Below are positions 1 to 7,244 of a stretch of 64,000 nucleotides of DNA, piece after piece. The position numbers were made by a program, and so were the translations under genes. Below the pieces are notes generated by a model. It saw nothing but the letters and a program-made list of their open reading frames with translations. It searched no databases and had not been told where the DNA came from. Origin of the DNA: Caldilineaceae bacterium. Its GTDB lineage: Bacteria > Chloroflexota > Anaerolineae > Caldilineales > Caldilineaceae. How positions within the stretch are numbered: the first letter of the stretch is position 1; the number at the start of each line of letters is the position of its first letter. The stretch lies in NCBI GenBank assembly GCA_958295845.1, contig OY282376.1:310001-374000 (forward strand), written 5' to 3'.

Positions 1-429
1 ATCCCACTGCCAGCGCTCCAGATCAGCGTATTCCGGCTGTTGCGGGTGGGTGGGCCAGTTTGGATAAGGTGTCCCACTCGGGTCGCCGGGGCAGCCGCTC
101 ATTGTCACTATCGTATCCAGGCCGAGTTTATTGGCCAGTTCTACCGTCTTGAAGAAGACATCCTGCGATGCCTGGCCACGCGCCGGGTGCGGGTCGAGCA
201 GGTTGCCATTGCAGTTGAGAGCGCTCAGCATCAGGCCGCGACCTTCTATCGCGGACGTAAATGCTGTGCGGGCCGCCTCGCTATGCAGCAGCTCATCCAG
301 GTTGCAATGCAAAGCCGGCGAGAAATTGCCCGTCCCGATTTCCACAGCCTCGATCCCCTGCTCGACAACCCAATCGAGCGCCTCGGTGAAGGAGGTTGGC
401 AGGCTATCTGTGAATAGTCCGATCTTCAT
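1..429 (-). CDS. Sugar phosphate isomerase/epimerase, N-terminal part (cut by window edge)
   Basis: The first 143 codons are present and the frame stays open to the window edge. The ATG is preceded by GGGAG six bases upstream. The N-terminus MKIGLFTDSLP, followed by GIEAVEIGTG and a segment with LSALNCNGNLLDP, is the strand-helix pattern of xylose-isomerase-like TIM barrels (AP endonuclease 2 fold), which isomerise or epimerise sugars and cyclitols with a divalent metal. The metal ligands of this fold lie in the missing C-terminal half, so the substrate cannot be guessed. It reads in the same direction as the lipoprotein array behind it, 63 bases from the array's last stop, but nothing shows that they are co-transcribed. 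Another enzyme of the same superfamily lies at 37.7 kb. Confidence 0.82.
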   Translation of the reverse strand, partial: MKIGLFTDSLPTSFTEALDWVVEQGIEAVEIGTGNFSPALHCNLDELLHSEAARTAFTSAIEGRGLMLSALNCNGNLLDPHPARGQASQDVFFKTVELANKLGLDTIVTMSGCPGDPSGTPYPNWPTHPQQPEYADLERWQWD

Positions 430-492
430 GACATTCTCCCGTCTGGTGGACCCAGGCGACGCATCCCACGCCGCGTCCCCCTTCAGGCCGAC

Positions 493-945
493 TCACTCCA
501 CCTCGTACCAGCCTGACCCGAAGTACAGCCCGTCGTGGCGTACGATCCAGGTGTGCTTGCGTGTCTCCTCGCCTGTTTCCGGGTTGTTGAAGACGTAACT
601 GACCCATCTGCCTTCTTCGGTAGCGCTCAGCATATCGTCGCCATAGAAGTAGCCGGTGTTGTCAACACGCAGCGCGGGATCCCGCCCTATCCTGTCGGGA
701 ACGTAGTGCGCAATGGTATATCCATCTTCGCCGATAATGAAGACGTACCATGGCCCGTCCACGTGTTCAGGTGAACTATAGTGGGCGATAGTTGTCTGGC
801 GGCCTTCACTTCTGTAGAGGCGGATGGCATCCTGCACGAGTGCCTGTGAGTAGGCCGCCTCTTCAGTTTTGGTTGGGATGGCAACGCAACCAGCGACGAG
901 GAGCGCGAGCAAAAGAACGCCAAACAGCGGGGCAAATCGATGCAT
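493..945 (-). CDS. Cache-like lipoprotein, array copy 1
   Basis: This is a secreted lipoprotein of about 150 residues. A short signal peptide (MHRFAPL, then a hydrophobic stretch) ends in the lipobox LVAGC. The mature part carries one small domain with the sequence marks of single Cache sensor domains: WYVFIIGEDGYTIAH, then TGYFYGDD, WVSYVF and a terminal FGSGWYE. Cache domains usually bind small ligands outside the membrane. Here there is no transmembrane or signalling part, so it may be a free ligand-binding lipoprotein. An ATG four codons upstream (957) exists, but only the inner ATG has a Shine-Dalgarno (GGAG, six bases away), and the same layout recurs in all five copies. It is the last copy in reading direction. 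Confidence 0.8.
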   Translation of the reverse strand: MHRFAPLFGVLLLALLVAGCVAIPTKTEEAAYSQALVQDAIRLYRSEGRQTTIAHYSSPEHVDGPWYVFIIGEDGYTIAHYVPDRIGRDPALRVDNTGYFYGDDMLSATEEGRWVSYVFNNPETGEETRKHTWIVRHDGLYFGSGWYEVE

Positions 946-971
946 GTTTTTCTCCATTGCGTCAAACGTAA

Positions 972-991
972 CTATGGCACTTCTGCCATAG
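972..991 (-). promoter_or_regulatory. Hairpin in the leader of lipoprotein copy 1
   Basis: CTATGGCA and TGCCATAG form a perfect 8-bp stem with a four-base loop, about 25 bases before the chosen start. The corresponding hairpin before copy 2 (1868-1887) keeps the stem although one base has changed, because the RNA pair becomes G-U. There is no T-run after it, so it is not a terminator. It may protect the mRNA or influence translation. Confidence 0.5.
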
Positions 992-1107
992 CGTACCTTC
1001 TCGCGTCCCACTGTGCAAGTATGCCCTTTTACGGTTCAGGGCAAGCGCATCTCACTGGGTCAATGCCTTGGGAGGCTGCCTGCTCTGTGTGGGCTGCCAG
1101 ATCCATT

Positions 1108-1130
1108 AGGGCACCCCGTGTGGGTGCCCT
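1108..1130. repeat. Dispersed palindrome, copy 1
   Basis: AGGGCACCC and GGGTGCCCT pair around a 5-base loop, preceded by GATCCATT. Close relatives are at 2003-2025 and 36330-36352, each preceded by GATCCGTA. No T-run follows. This looks like a small extragenic palindromic repeat family. Confidence 0.65.
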
Positions 1131-1387
1131 TCGTGGACTTTTTGGCAAATTTCAGCTATTCAGGCATACGAAATCAGATGCGTTTGCCCCCTGTCACGGT
1201 CGCTTAACCATCCTCTCTCTGTCCGTCTGTTGCAACGCGTCCATCGGGTGACTTAGTACCGTCTTCCCCTATGCCGCTGTTCTGCGCGTCCCCAGCATGA
1301 GAGATGGCGCGCAGCGGGAAAACGGGTAGCGTAAAGCAGACAAAGCCGCACGGAGAACGCTTCTCAATCCGCGTCCCTTCCGGCGAA

Positions 1388-1840
1388 CTACTTCTTCTCA
1401 TACCAGCCCGACCCGAAGAGCAGCCCATCATAGCGTACCATCCAAGTGTGTTTAAGCTTCTCCTCGCCCGTGTCCGGGTTCGTGAAAACGTAGCTGACCC
1501 ACTTCCCTGCCTCCGTCGCGCTCACCATCTCGTCCCCATAAAAGTAGCCGGTCGAATCCACGCGCAGAGCGGGGTCCCTCCCTAGAATGTCAGGGTCGTG
1601 GTGGGCGATGGAGTAACCAGCTTCGCCGATTGTAAAGACGTACCATTGCCCGTCCACGTTGTCGGGCGAATTGTAGTAGTCGATGGCTGCCTGGCGGCCT
1701 TCCTGACTGTAGAGGCGAATCGCATCCTGCACGACCGCTTGGGTGTAGGCTGCCGGTTCGTTCTTGGTTGGGATGGCAACGCAACCAGCGACGAGGAGCG
1801 CGAGCAAGAGAACGGAAAACAGGGGGGCAAATCGATTCAT
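1388..1840 (-). CDS. Cache-like lipoprotein, array copy 2
   Basis: The second member of the tandem family is the closest relative of copy 1: same lipobox LVAGC, same GEAGYSIAH, TGYFYGDE and FGSGWYE positions. Acidic and polar residues in the mature domain vary between copies (for example PDILGRDPALRVDS here against PDRIGRDPALRVDN in copy 1), while the Gly/Tyr framework is constant. That suits paralogues binding related ligands, but this is inference. The start follows GGAG by six bases; an ATG at 1852 lies further out with no ribosome-binding site. A duplicated spacer of about 370 bases lies on each side. Confidence 0.8.
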   Translation of the reverse strand: MNRFAPLFSVLLLALLVAGCVAIPTKNEPAAYTQAVVQDAIRLYSQEGRQAAIDYYNSPDNVDGQWYVFTIGEAGYSIAHHDPDILGRDPALRVDSTGYFYGDEMVSATEAGKWVSYVFTNPDTGEEKLKHTWMVRYDGLLFGSGWYEKK

Positions 1841-1867
1841 GATTTTCTCCATTGCGTTTAAGGTAAC

Positions 1868-1887
1868 TATGGCACATCTGCCACAGC
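1868..1887 (-). promoter_or_regulatory. Hairpin in the leader of lipoprotein copy 2
   Basis: This is the same 8-bp hairpin as before copy 1 (972-991). One stem base and two loop bases differ, and the changed stem position still pairs as G-U in the minus-strand RNA. Conserved pairing despite sequence change supports a role as RNA structure. Confidence 0.45.
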
Positions 1888-2002
1888 GTACCTTCACCCA
1901 TCCCTCCATGCAAGAATCCCCTGCCCCAGTTCAGGGCACGTGCATCTCACTGAGCAAATGCCTTGGGAAGTTGCCAGCACTGTGTGGGCTGCCAGATCCG
2001 TA

Positions 2003-2025
2003 AGGGCACCCACACGGGGTGCCCT
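2003..2025. repeat. Dispersed palindrome, copy 2
   Basis: The stems are AGGGCACCC and GGGTGCCCT, as at 1108-1130, but the loop is in the opposite orientation (ACACG against CGTGT). The whole repeat may have been flipped or recombined in its loop. It is preceded by GATCCGTA. Confidence 0.6.
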
Positions 2026-2283
2026 TCGTAGACTTTCTGGCAAATTTCAACTATTCAGACATACGAAATCAGATGCGATTGCCCCCTGTCAAGGTCGCTT
2101 AACCATCCTCTCTCTGTCCGACTGCTGCAACGCGTCCATCGGGTGACTTAGTACCGTCTTCCCCGATGCCGCTGTGCTGCGCGTCCCCAGCATGAGAGAT
2201 GGCGCGCAGCGGGGAAACGGGTAGCGTAAAGCAGACAAAGCCGCACGGAGAGCGCTTCTCAATCCGCGTCCCTTCCGGCCGCA

Positions 2284-2736
2284 CTACTCCCTCTCGTACC
2301 AGCCCGACCCGAAGTAGAGCCCGTCATGGCGAACGACCCACGTGTGCTTTCGCGTCACCTCGCCGGTATCCGGCTTGTCGTGGACGTAGCTGACCCATAA
2401 CCCTGCTTCGGTAGCGCCCAAAATGTCGTCGCCATAAAAGTAGCCAGTGGCGTCAACCCGCAGCGCGGGATCCCGTCCTACACTTTCAGGTCTATAGTGA
2501 GCGATGGTGTACCCATCTTCGCCAATAATGAAGACGTACCATTGCCCGTCCACGTTTTCGGGCGAACTGTAGTGGGCGATGACCGCCTGGCGGCCTTCCT
2601 GATCGTAGAGGCGGATGGCGTCCTGCACGAGCGACTGGGTGTAGGCTGCCGGTTCGTTCCTGGTTGGGATAGCGACGCAACCGGCGACAAAGAGAGCGAG
2701 CGTCAGGACGAGAAACAGGGCTGCAGAACGAAACAC
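2284..2736 (-). CDS. Cache-like lipoprotein, array copy 3 (GTG start)
   Basis: This is the third tandem paralogue. Copies 3, 4 and 5 form a second sub-family whose precursors begin VFRSAALF or MYRSAFLS; their stops are exactly 523 bases apart (2284, 2807, 3330), so this part arose by tandem duplication of a gene plus about 60 bases of spacer. Lipobox is LFVAGC. The Cache-like core WYVFIIGEDGYTIAH, TGYFYGDD and FGSGWYE is intact. The GTG at 2736 sits six bases after GGAG. The ATG at 2748 overlaps that Shine-Dalgarno and has none of its own, so GTG is the better start. Export to the cell surface with a lipid anchor is expected. Confidence 0.78.
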   Translation of the reverse strand: MFRSAALFLVLTLALFVAGCVAIPTRNEPAAYTQSLVQDAIRLYDQEGRQAVIAHYSSPENVDGQWYVFIIGEDGYTIAHYRPESVGRDPALRVDATGYFYGDDILGATEAGLWVSYVHDKPDTGEVTRKHTWVVRHDGLYFGSGWYERE

Positions 2737-2806
2737 GTTTGTCTCCATTTCGATTGGGTTAGACTTGGATTATCTTCTATCGTGTACTTTCAATTCCCCG
2801 GCAAGA

Positions 2807-3259
2807 CTACTCCTCCTCGTACCAGCCCGACCCGAAGATCAACCCGTCATAGCGCACCATCCATGCGTGCTTACGCGCCTCGTTTCCCGTGTCCGGGTTC
2901 GCGGCGACATAGCTGATCCACTTGCCTTCTTCAGGTGCGCTCAGCATGTCGTCGCCAAAGAAGTAGCCCGTGGAGTCTACCCGCAGCGCGGGGTCCCGCC
3001 CCTTTATTTCAGGGCTGAAGTGCGCGATGGTGTACCCATCTTCGCCGATAATAAAGACGTACCATGGCCCGTCCACGTTTTCGGGCGAACTGTAGTGGTC
3101 AATGGCCGCCTGGCGGCCTTCCTGACTGTAGAGGCGGATGGCATCCTGCACAATCGCCTGCGTGTAGGCCGCCGGTTCGTTCTTGGTGGCGATGGCGACG
3201 CAACCGGCGGCGAGGAGTGCGAGCGTAAGGACGAGAAATAGGGCGGCGGACCGAAACAC
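2807..3259 (-). CDS. Cache-like lipoprotein, array copy 4 (GTG start)
   Basis: This copy is very close to copy 3 and shares its 523-base unit and its short leader (a block around GACTTGGAYTATCTTCTATC). Lipobox is LLAAGC. Differences from copy 3 cluster in the mature domain: FSPEIKG in place of YRPESVG, and APEEGKWISYVAANP in place of ATEAGLWVSYVHDKP. The fold-defining GYTIAH, TGYF and FGSGWYE are unchanged. GTG at 3259 follows GGAG by six bases, as in copy 3; an ATG at 3271 is possible but lacks a ribosome-binding site. Confidence 0.78.
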   Translation of the reverse strand: MFRSAALFLVLTLALLAAGCVAIATKNEPAAYTQAIVQDAIRLYSQEGRQAAIDHYSSPENVDGPWYVFIIGEDGYTIAHFSPEIKGRDPALRVDSTGYFFGDDMLSAPEEGKWISYVAANPDTGNEARKHAWMVRYDGLIFGSGWYEEE

Positions 3260-3329
3260 GTTTGGCTCCATTTCGACTGAGTTAGACTTGGACTATCTTC
3301 TATCGTGTACTTTCAATAACCCGGTAAGT

Positions 3330-3782
3330 TTATTCTGTCTCATACCAGCCCGAGCCGAAAAACAGCCCGTCGTGCCGCACCATCCACGTGTGTTTAAGCG
3401 TCTCCTCCCCCGTGTCCGGGTTCGTGAAGACGTAGCTGACCCACTTCCCTACCTCGGTCGCGCTCAGAATCTCGTCCCCATAAAAATAGCCGGTCGCATC
3501 CACGCGCAGCGCAGGGTCCCGCCCTACTAATTCGGGCCTAAAGTGCGCGATGGTGTACCCATCTCCGTCGATTATAAAGACGTACCATTGCCCGTCCACG
3601 TTGTCGGGCGAGCTGTAGTGGTCTATAGCTGCCTGGCGGCCATCATTGTTGTAGAGGCGGATGGCATCCTGCACGACTGCTTGGGTATAGGCTGCCGGTT
3701 CGCTCTTGGTTGGGATGGCAACGCAGGCGGCAAAGAGGAACGCGAATACAAGGAGCAATGATAGAAAGGCAGATCGATACAT
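3330..3782 (-). CDS. Cache-like lipoprotein, array copy 5 (first in reading direction)
   Basis: This is the promoter-proximal member of the array. Lipobox is LFAAC. The mature domain has all the family marks (WYVFIIDGDGYTIAH, TGYFYGDE, WVSYVF, FGSGWYE). The frame stays open far upstream, to 4082, but the homology to the other copies begins at 3794, and GGAG six bases before ATG 3782 decides the start. The upstream region contains a diverged copy of the spacer block found between copies 1-2 and 2-3. Divergent to it, 211 bases away, starts the M81 peptidase gene, so 3783-3993 must hold both promoters. Confidence 0.78.
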   Translation of the reverse strand: MYRSAFLSLLLVFAFLFAACVAIPTKSEPAAYTQAVVQDAIRLYNNDGRQAAIDHYSSPDNVDGQWYVFIIDGDGYTIAHFRPELVGRDPALRVDATGYFYGDEILSATEVGKWVSYVFTNPDTGEETLKHTWMVRHDGLFFGSGWYETE

Positions 3783-3888
3783 TATGGTCTCCATTTCAAT
3801 AATTGAGAATGAAACTGTCTGATCTAGTCTACTTTCATGCCCCCATTTGAACCAACATTGTCCTTCCCTAATTACGTGGGTATAATTT

Positions 3889-3965
3889 CTCTGTCCATCT
3901 GTTGGAACGCGCCCATCGGTAACATCTGATACTTTCCCTATCGCATTTGTTCGATGCGCCCCCTG
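3889..3965. repeat. Diverged third copy of the array spacer block
   Basis: CTCTGTCCATCTGTTGGAACGCGCCCATCGG and what follows parallels 1218-1300 and 2111-2195 in order and spacing, with more substitutions and a few length changes. It marks the upstream edge of the lipoprotein array. Confidence 0.55.
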
Positions 3966-3993
3966 CGCAAATGGGGCCCGAAGAGGCAATCCA

Positions 3994-5502
3994 ATGACAG
4001 CAATGCGCATCGGCATCGGCTCGATCTTCCAGGAAAGCAACCAGTTCGCGGCCACGCAGACCGATCTGGCCCTGTTTCGCAACTCCTATGTCAATGAAGG
4101 CGATGCTCTGCTGCAGCTGGCCGGCACAGACTGCGAAGTCGCCGGCATCCTCGCCACCTGCGCGCAGGAGGGCGCGCAGCCGCTCCCGCTGCTGGCGGCG
4201 CGCTGCGTCTCGGGGGGCGTGCTGACCGATGACTGCTACACCGGGCTGAAGGAAACGCTGCTGGCGCGACTGCGCGCCGCGATGCCGCTTGACGGCCTCA
4301 TCCTCGCCATGCACGGCTCCATGGTCACCGCTTCACAAGAGGACCCCGAGGGCGACATCCTCGATGCCGTGCGCCAGATTACAGGGCCGGACCTGCCCAT
4401 CGTCATGACGCTCGACCTGCACGCGCACGTCACCCCGCGCATGGTCAGGCAGGCCAACGCCCTCGTGTCCTTCACCCACTACCCGCACGACGACACCTAC
4501 TCCACCGGTGAACGCGGGGCCAGCCTGCTGTTGAGCACAGTTCGTGGCGACGTCAGTCCGGTGACGGCCCTGGCCAAGGTCCCCATCATCTGCGGCGCCT
4601 GCAACGGCCAGACCTCCGGCGACGGACCAATGGCCCACCTGACGCGGAAGGCGCGACGCCTGGAAGAGGAGGCGTCCATCCTCTCCGTATCCTGTTTCCA
4701 GGTCCACCCCTACAACGACCTGCCCGGCATGGGCTGCGGCAGCGTCGTGGTGACCGACAACGACCCCGCGCTGGCAGAAAGTGAGGCCCGTGGGCTGGCC
4801 GCGGAGTTCTGGGAACGGCGCAGCGCGTTTGAGGTAGAGCATTTTACCGTCGCCGAGGCCGTTGCCCGCGGCCGCCAGGTGGAGGGGGGCCCCGTGCTGC
4901 TGGTGGACACCGCCGACTGCGCTGGCGGCGGCGCGCCCGGCGATAGCGTGGCTCTACTGGGCGATCTGCTGGCGCTGGGCGTAGACGAACCCAGCTTTCT
5001 GATGGTTGTCGATGCAGCCGCGGCCCAGGCCTGCGCGCACGCCGGCATCGGCCAGACCGTCAGCCAGCAAATCGGCTACAGTCTTGACCCGACCTGGGGC
5101 CAACCCGTACCCGTCAGCGGCACCGTGCGCCGCCTCAGCGACGGCAGCTTCCTCTACGACGGCGGCCTCTTTGGCGGCACCTGGGCCTCGATGGGTCTCT
5201 CGGCCGTGCTGCAGGTCGGCAGCATCCAGCTTCTCGTCATGTCGCAGCCGACCTACGACTGGGGCGATGAGCAGTTTCGCAGCGTGGGCATGGATGTACG
5301 CCGGGCCAGGTTCATCGGCGTCAAGAATCCAATGAACTACCGCCACGCCTACCGCGACCTGATGAAGGCGGCTTTCATCGTCGACACGCCCGGGCCCACT
5401 CCGGCCCACGTGCGCAATCTGAACTTTGAGCGCATGCAGCGGCCCTTCTTCCCCCTGGACGAGGAGATCCCCGACCTTGAGATTCCGGTTGTTGTCAGCT
5501 GA
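3994..5502 (+). CDS. M81 family metallopeptidase (MlrC-like)
   Basis: The 502 residues match the MlrC family, named for the zinc enzyme that acts late in microcystin breakdown. Relatives occur in many amino-acid and peptide catabolic clusters with unknown substrates. The N-terminus MRIGIGSIFQESNQF, the segment LILAMHGSM, the metal-binding MTLDLHAHVTP and, 20 residues on, FTHYPHDDT are all in place; Asp and His of DLHAH plus the His of HYPH are the expected zinc ligands. The C-terminal domain (GGPVLLVDTADCAGGG, then GVKNPMNYRHAY) is also complete. AGAGG seven bases before the ATG supports the start; a second ATG three codons in is an alternative. It opens a seven-gene plus-strand operon, so its product probably starts or completes use of a compound handled by the enzymes behind it. 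Confidence 0.9.
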   Translation: MTAMRIGIGSIFQESNQFAATQTDLALFRNSYVNEGDALLQLAGTDCEVAGILATCAQEGAQPLPLLAARCVSGGVLTDDCYTGLKETLLARLRAAMPLDGLILAMHGSMVTASQEDPEGDILDAVRQITGPDLPIVMTLDLHAHVTPRMVRQANALVSFTHYPHDDTYSTGERGASLLLSTVRGDVSPVTALAKVPIICGACNGQTSGDGPMAHLTRKARRLEEEASILSVSCFQVHPYNDLPGMGCGSVVVTDNDPALAESEARGLAAEFWERRSAFEVEHFTVAEAVARGRQVEGGPVLLVDTADCAGGGAPGDSVALLGDLLALGVDEPSFLMVVDAAAAQACAHAGIGQTVSQQIGYSLDPTWGQPVPVSGTVRRLSDGSFLYDGGLFGGTWASMGLSAVLQVGSIQLLVMSQPTYDWGDEQFRSVGMDVRRARFIGVKNPMNYRHAYRDLMKAAFIVDTPGPTPAHVRNLNFERMQRPFFPLDEEIPDLEIPVVVS

Positions 5503-5529
5503 GGACGAGCAACAAAGGGGCGTCTTACA

Positions 5530-5889
5530 ATGAATACCGCCGCACAACAGTTGGAAGCGTGTATCGAGCAGCTGAAACGGGGAGAACTGACCGAGGAGCG
5601 GCTGCGAGAGCTGGGCAAGGCGCTGGAGGAGAACGGATCCAGACGACAGAGCTTGCTCTACCTGCAGACCGCAACCACCGCCGTCACCTCTGACGTGATC
5701 GGGATGCTGCAGGTCGCCGACGGCGCAGTTTCCGACGGCCCGTTCGACCCCGCCGACTGGCCCTATAAGACGCCACTGGACGCCATCAACGCCGGCTGGC
5801 GTGTAATCCGCTTTCCGGCCCAACTGCTGACAGGACACGACCGCGACGTCCATGTGACCTGCGAGTTCATTCTGGAGAAATGGGAATAA
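5530..5889 (+). CDS. Small protein of unknown function
   Basis: I do not recognise this 119-residue protein. It is acidic and soluble, with no signal peptide or membrane segment. The first half is helical and rich in Glu, Leu and Arg (LEACIEQLKRGELTEERLRE); the second half holds WPYKTPLDAINAGWRVIRFP and ends DVHVTCEFILEKW. It starts at ATG after AGGGG and ends one base before the GTG of the VOC gene. Its position between a peptidase and a VOC protein suggests a helper in the same pathway, but no catalytic motif is visible. Confidence 0.75.
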   Translation: MNTAAQQLEACIEQLKRGELTEERLRELGKALEENGSRRQSLLYLQTATTAVTSDVIGMLQVADGAVSDGPFDPADWPYKTPLDAINAGWRVIRFPAQLLTGHDRDVHVTCEFILEKWE

Positions 5890-6300
5890 GTGGACGCCTC
5901 GCTCTGGAACATCGGCATGAAAGTCGATGACATGAATAGCGAAATCGCGTTCTGGCAGGAGATCGGGGCCAAGCTGGTTCTGCGCGAGACGTTCACCGCG
6001 CCCGACGGCGAGGAGGTCGACTACGCTTTTGTCGACTTTGGCGGCACGCGCATCTTCCTCACGCCCAAAACGGTCTTCGAGGACAAGCTCGGCCATGAGC
6101 TGAAGCCCGGTCTGACGCACGCCGTCTTCGAAGTCGAGGACCTTGACCAGGAGTACGAACGGCTCACCGGCATGGGCCTGGAGGTACTGGTTGAGCGGGT
6201 GGAGATCAGCGCCGCCTTCGGCTCGCGCCGTCTGGCATTCTTCCGCTCCCCCAACGGCATGGTTTTCGAAATTCTGCAGATTCTTGAAGCCAAAGTCTGA
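5890..6300 (+). CDS. VOC (glyoxalase/bleomycin-resistance fold) family protein
   Basis: This protein has 136 residues with a paired beta-alpha-beta-beta-beta module: LWNIGMKVDDMNSEIAFWQE at the start and GLTHAVFEVEDLDQEYERL in the middle, ending FFRSPNGMVFEILQI. The final Glu is in the usual metal-ligand position. Members are dioxygenases, epimerases, lyases or binding proteins, so the reaction is not set by sequence alone. It starts with GTG directly after the TAA of the preceding gene, with GGAG inside that gene's last codons, so translation is coupled. A second VOC protein is in the minus-strand cluster at 18 kb. Confidence 0.82.
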   Translation: MDASLWNIGMKVDDMNSEIAFWQEIGAKLVLRETFTAPDGEEVDYAFVDFGGTRIFLTPKTVFEDKLGHELKPGLTHAVFEVEDLDQEYERLTGMGLEVLVERVEISAAFGSRRLAFFRSPNGMVFEILQILEAKV

Positions 6301-6345
6301 CTGCGAACCTGATGGCTCTCGTGCACGACATGCAGGAGGTAACCA

Positions 6346-7182
6346 ATGGCGAATGAGGCCCTTCGCGCGACCGACGACATCAAGCCGACCTTGACCGATG
6401 AGGAGGTCCTGGAATTCTGCAAAACCGGCCTGCTCACCCTCGAAGGCGTGATACCGGACTCCACCAACCGCTGGGTTTTCCAATACCTTGACGAGGAAGG
6501 AGCAGACCCCCATCAGCTGGTGCGGGATGAGCGCTTCATCGACGAAGTGCTGTTGCATCCGGCCGTCGCCGGCGTCGTCCGCTCCCTGCTGGGCGCCAAC
6601 TTCCAACTCCCCGAATGGATGGCCAACCATCGCCTGGTGGGGCCGGAAGCAGCCAGGTACTGGCACATCGACGCCGGTTCCGACTTCGAGCGCGCCTGCA
6701 ATCTGCTGCAAGTCTTCTATATTCCCCAGTCGAACAGCCTGGAGATGGGACCAACCCTGTTCTTGCCCGGCTCCCACCTTGTGCCCATAACCAGAGAGGA
6801 CATAGAGCGCTTCGGGCATCTGGCCGGCCAGGTGCCGACCACCGCGCCCGCCGGATCGGTGTTCGTCACCGCCTATTCGATCTGGCATCGTCAGCCCGAC
6901 AAGGTCGATCAATCGACCCGCAACCTGTTGAAGTGGGTCTACTGGCGTACAACCCCACCCGCGCGCGACTGGAACGCGCGCCCCGATTTTGATTTCGCCG
7001 GCGCCGACTATTCCTATACAAGCAACTATTTCACCGGCGGCCACCGCAAGTGGCAGTCTGTCCCGCGCGTGGCCGAGATGTTCTACTGGCTGTGCGGCAA
7101 AGCGGATGATTTCCACATGGTCGGCGGTTCAGGCTGGCCCTATTCCTCCTCCGACCCGGGAATGTGGTCCAGGTCGCGTTGA
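6346..7182 (+). CDS. Phytanoyl-CoA dioxygenase (PhyH) family protein
   Basis: This is an Fe(II)/2-oxoglutarate oxygenase of the PhyH family, 278 residues. The cupin core shows the iron ligands: YWHIDAGSD gives His and Asp of the HxD motif at about residues 106-108, and IWHRQPDKVDQSTRN gives the distal His and, ten residues on, the Arg expected to bind 2-oxoglutarate. Bacterial PhyH proteins hydroxylate many small molecules, so phytanoyl-CoA need not be the substrate. AGGAGG lies before the ATG. The last 19 bases overlap a possible GTG start of the next gene, but the ATG after GGAGG at 7245 is the better one. Two PhyH genes in a row suggest successive oxidations. Confidence 0.88.
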   Translation: MANEALRATDDIKPTLTDEEVLEFCKTGLLTLEGVIPDSTNRWVFQYLDEEGADPHQLVRDERFIDEVLLHPAVAGVVRSLLGANFQLPEWMANHRLVGPEAARYWHIDAGSDFERACNLLQVFYIPQSNSLEMGPTLFLPGSHLVPITREDIERFGHLAGQVPTTAPAGSVFVTAYSIWHRQPDKVDQSTRNLLKWVYWRTTPPARDWNARPDFDFAGADYSYTSNYFTGGHRKWQSVPRVAEMFYWLCGKADDFHMVGGSGWPYSSSDPGMWSRSR

Positions 7183-7200
7183 GCTCCGAGTCGACTGCAT

Positions 7201-7232
7201 TGTTGTGCCCAAAGCAATGTTGTGCCCAAAGC
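7201..7232 (+). repeat. 17-base tandem repeat between the two PhyH genes
   Basis: TGTTGTGCCCAAAGC occurs twice with a period of 17 bases, just before the GGAGG of the second PhyH gene. It is one of several short tandem duplications near gene boundaries in this window. Confidence 0.75.
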
Positions 7233-7244
7233 GGAGGTCGAACC

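Larger units (their letters stand above)
946..1387. repeat. Duplicated spacer of the lipoprotein array, copy 1 (no gene)
   Basis: I see no gene here. The stretch from about 1016 to 1387 is closely repeated at about 1912-2283, with the same order of sub-blocks: a block around GGGCTGCCAGATCC, a small palindrome (1108-1130), a block around CAGATGCG, then CTCTCTGTCC and GAGAGATGGCGCGCAGCGGG. The gene plus spacer thus forms a duplication unit of about 896 bases, since the stops of copies 1, 2 and 3 lie 895 and 896 bases apart. A more diverged third copy of the CTCTGTCC block lies at about 3889-3965, upstream of array copy 5. The spacers lie upstream of lipoprotein genes and so probably hold their promoters. 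Confidence 0.8.
1841..2283. repeat. Duplicated spacer of the lipoprotein array, copy 2 (no gene)
   Basis: This is the second copy of the spacer described for 946-1387, with the same internal order and scattered substitutions. It contains the leader hairpin of lipoprotein copy 2 at 1868-1887 and the palindrome at 2003-2025. No gene is visible. Its right end (GGAGAGCGCTTCTCAATCCG) is almost identical to that of the first copy, so the duplication joint lies close to the 3' end of the lipoprotein genes. Confidence 0.78.

Noticed and set aside
4954..7116. A 720-codon open frame on the minus strand opposite the peptidase-PhyH operon
   Set aside because: It runs across four well-supported plus-strand genes and shows no protein family.
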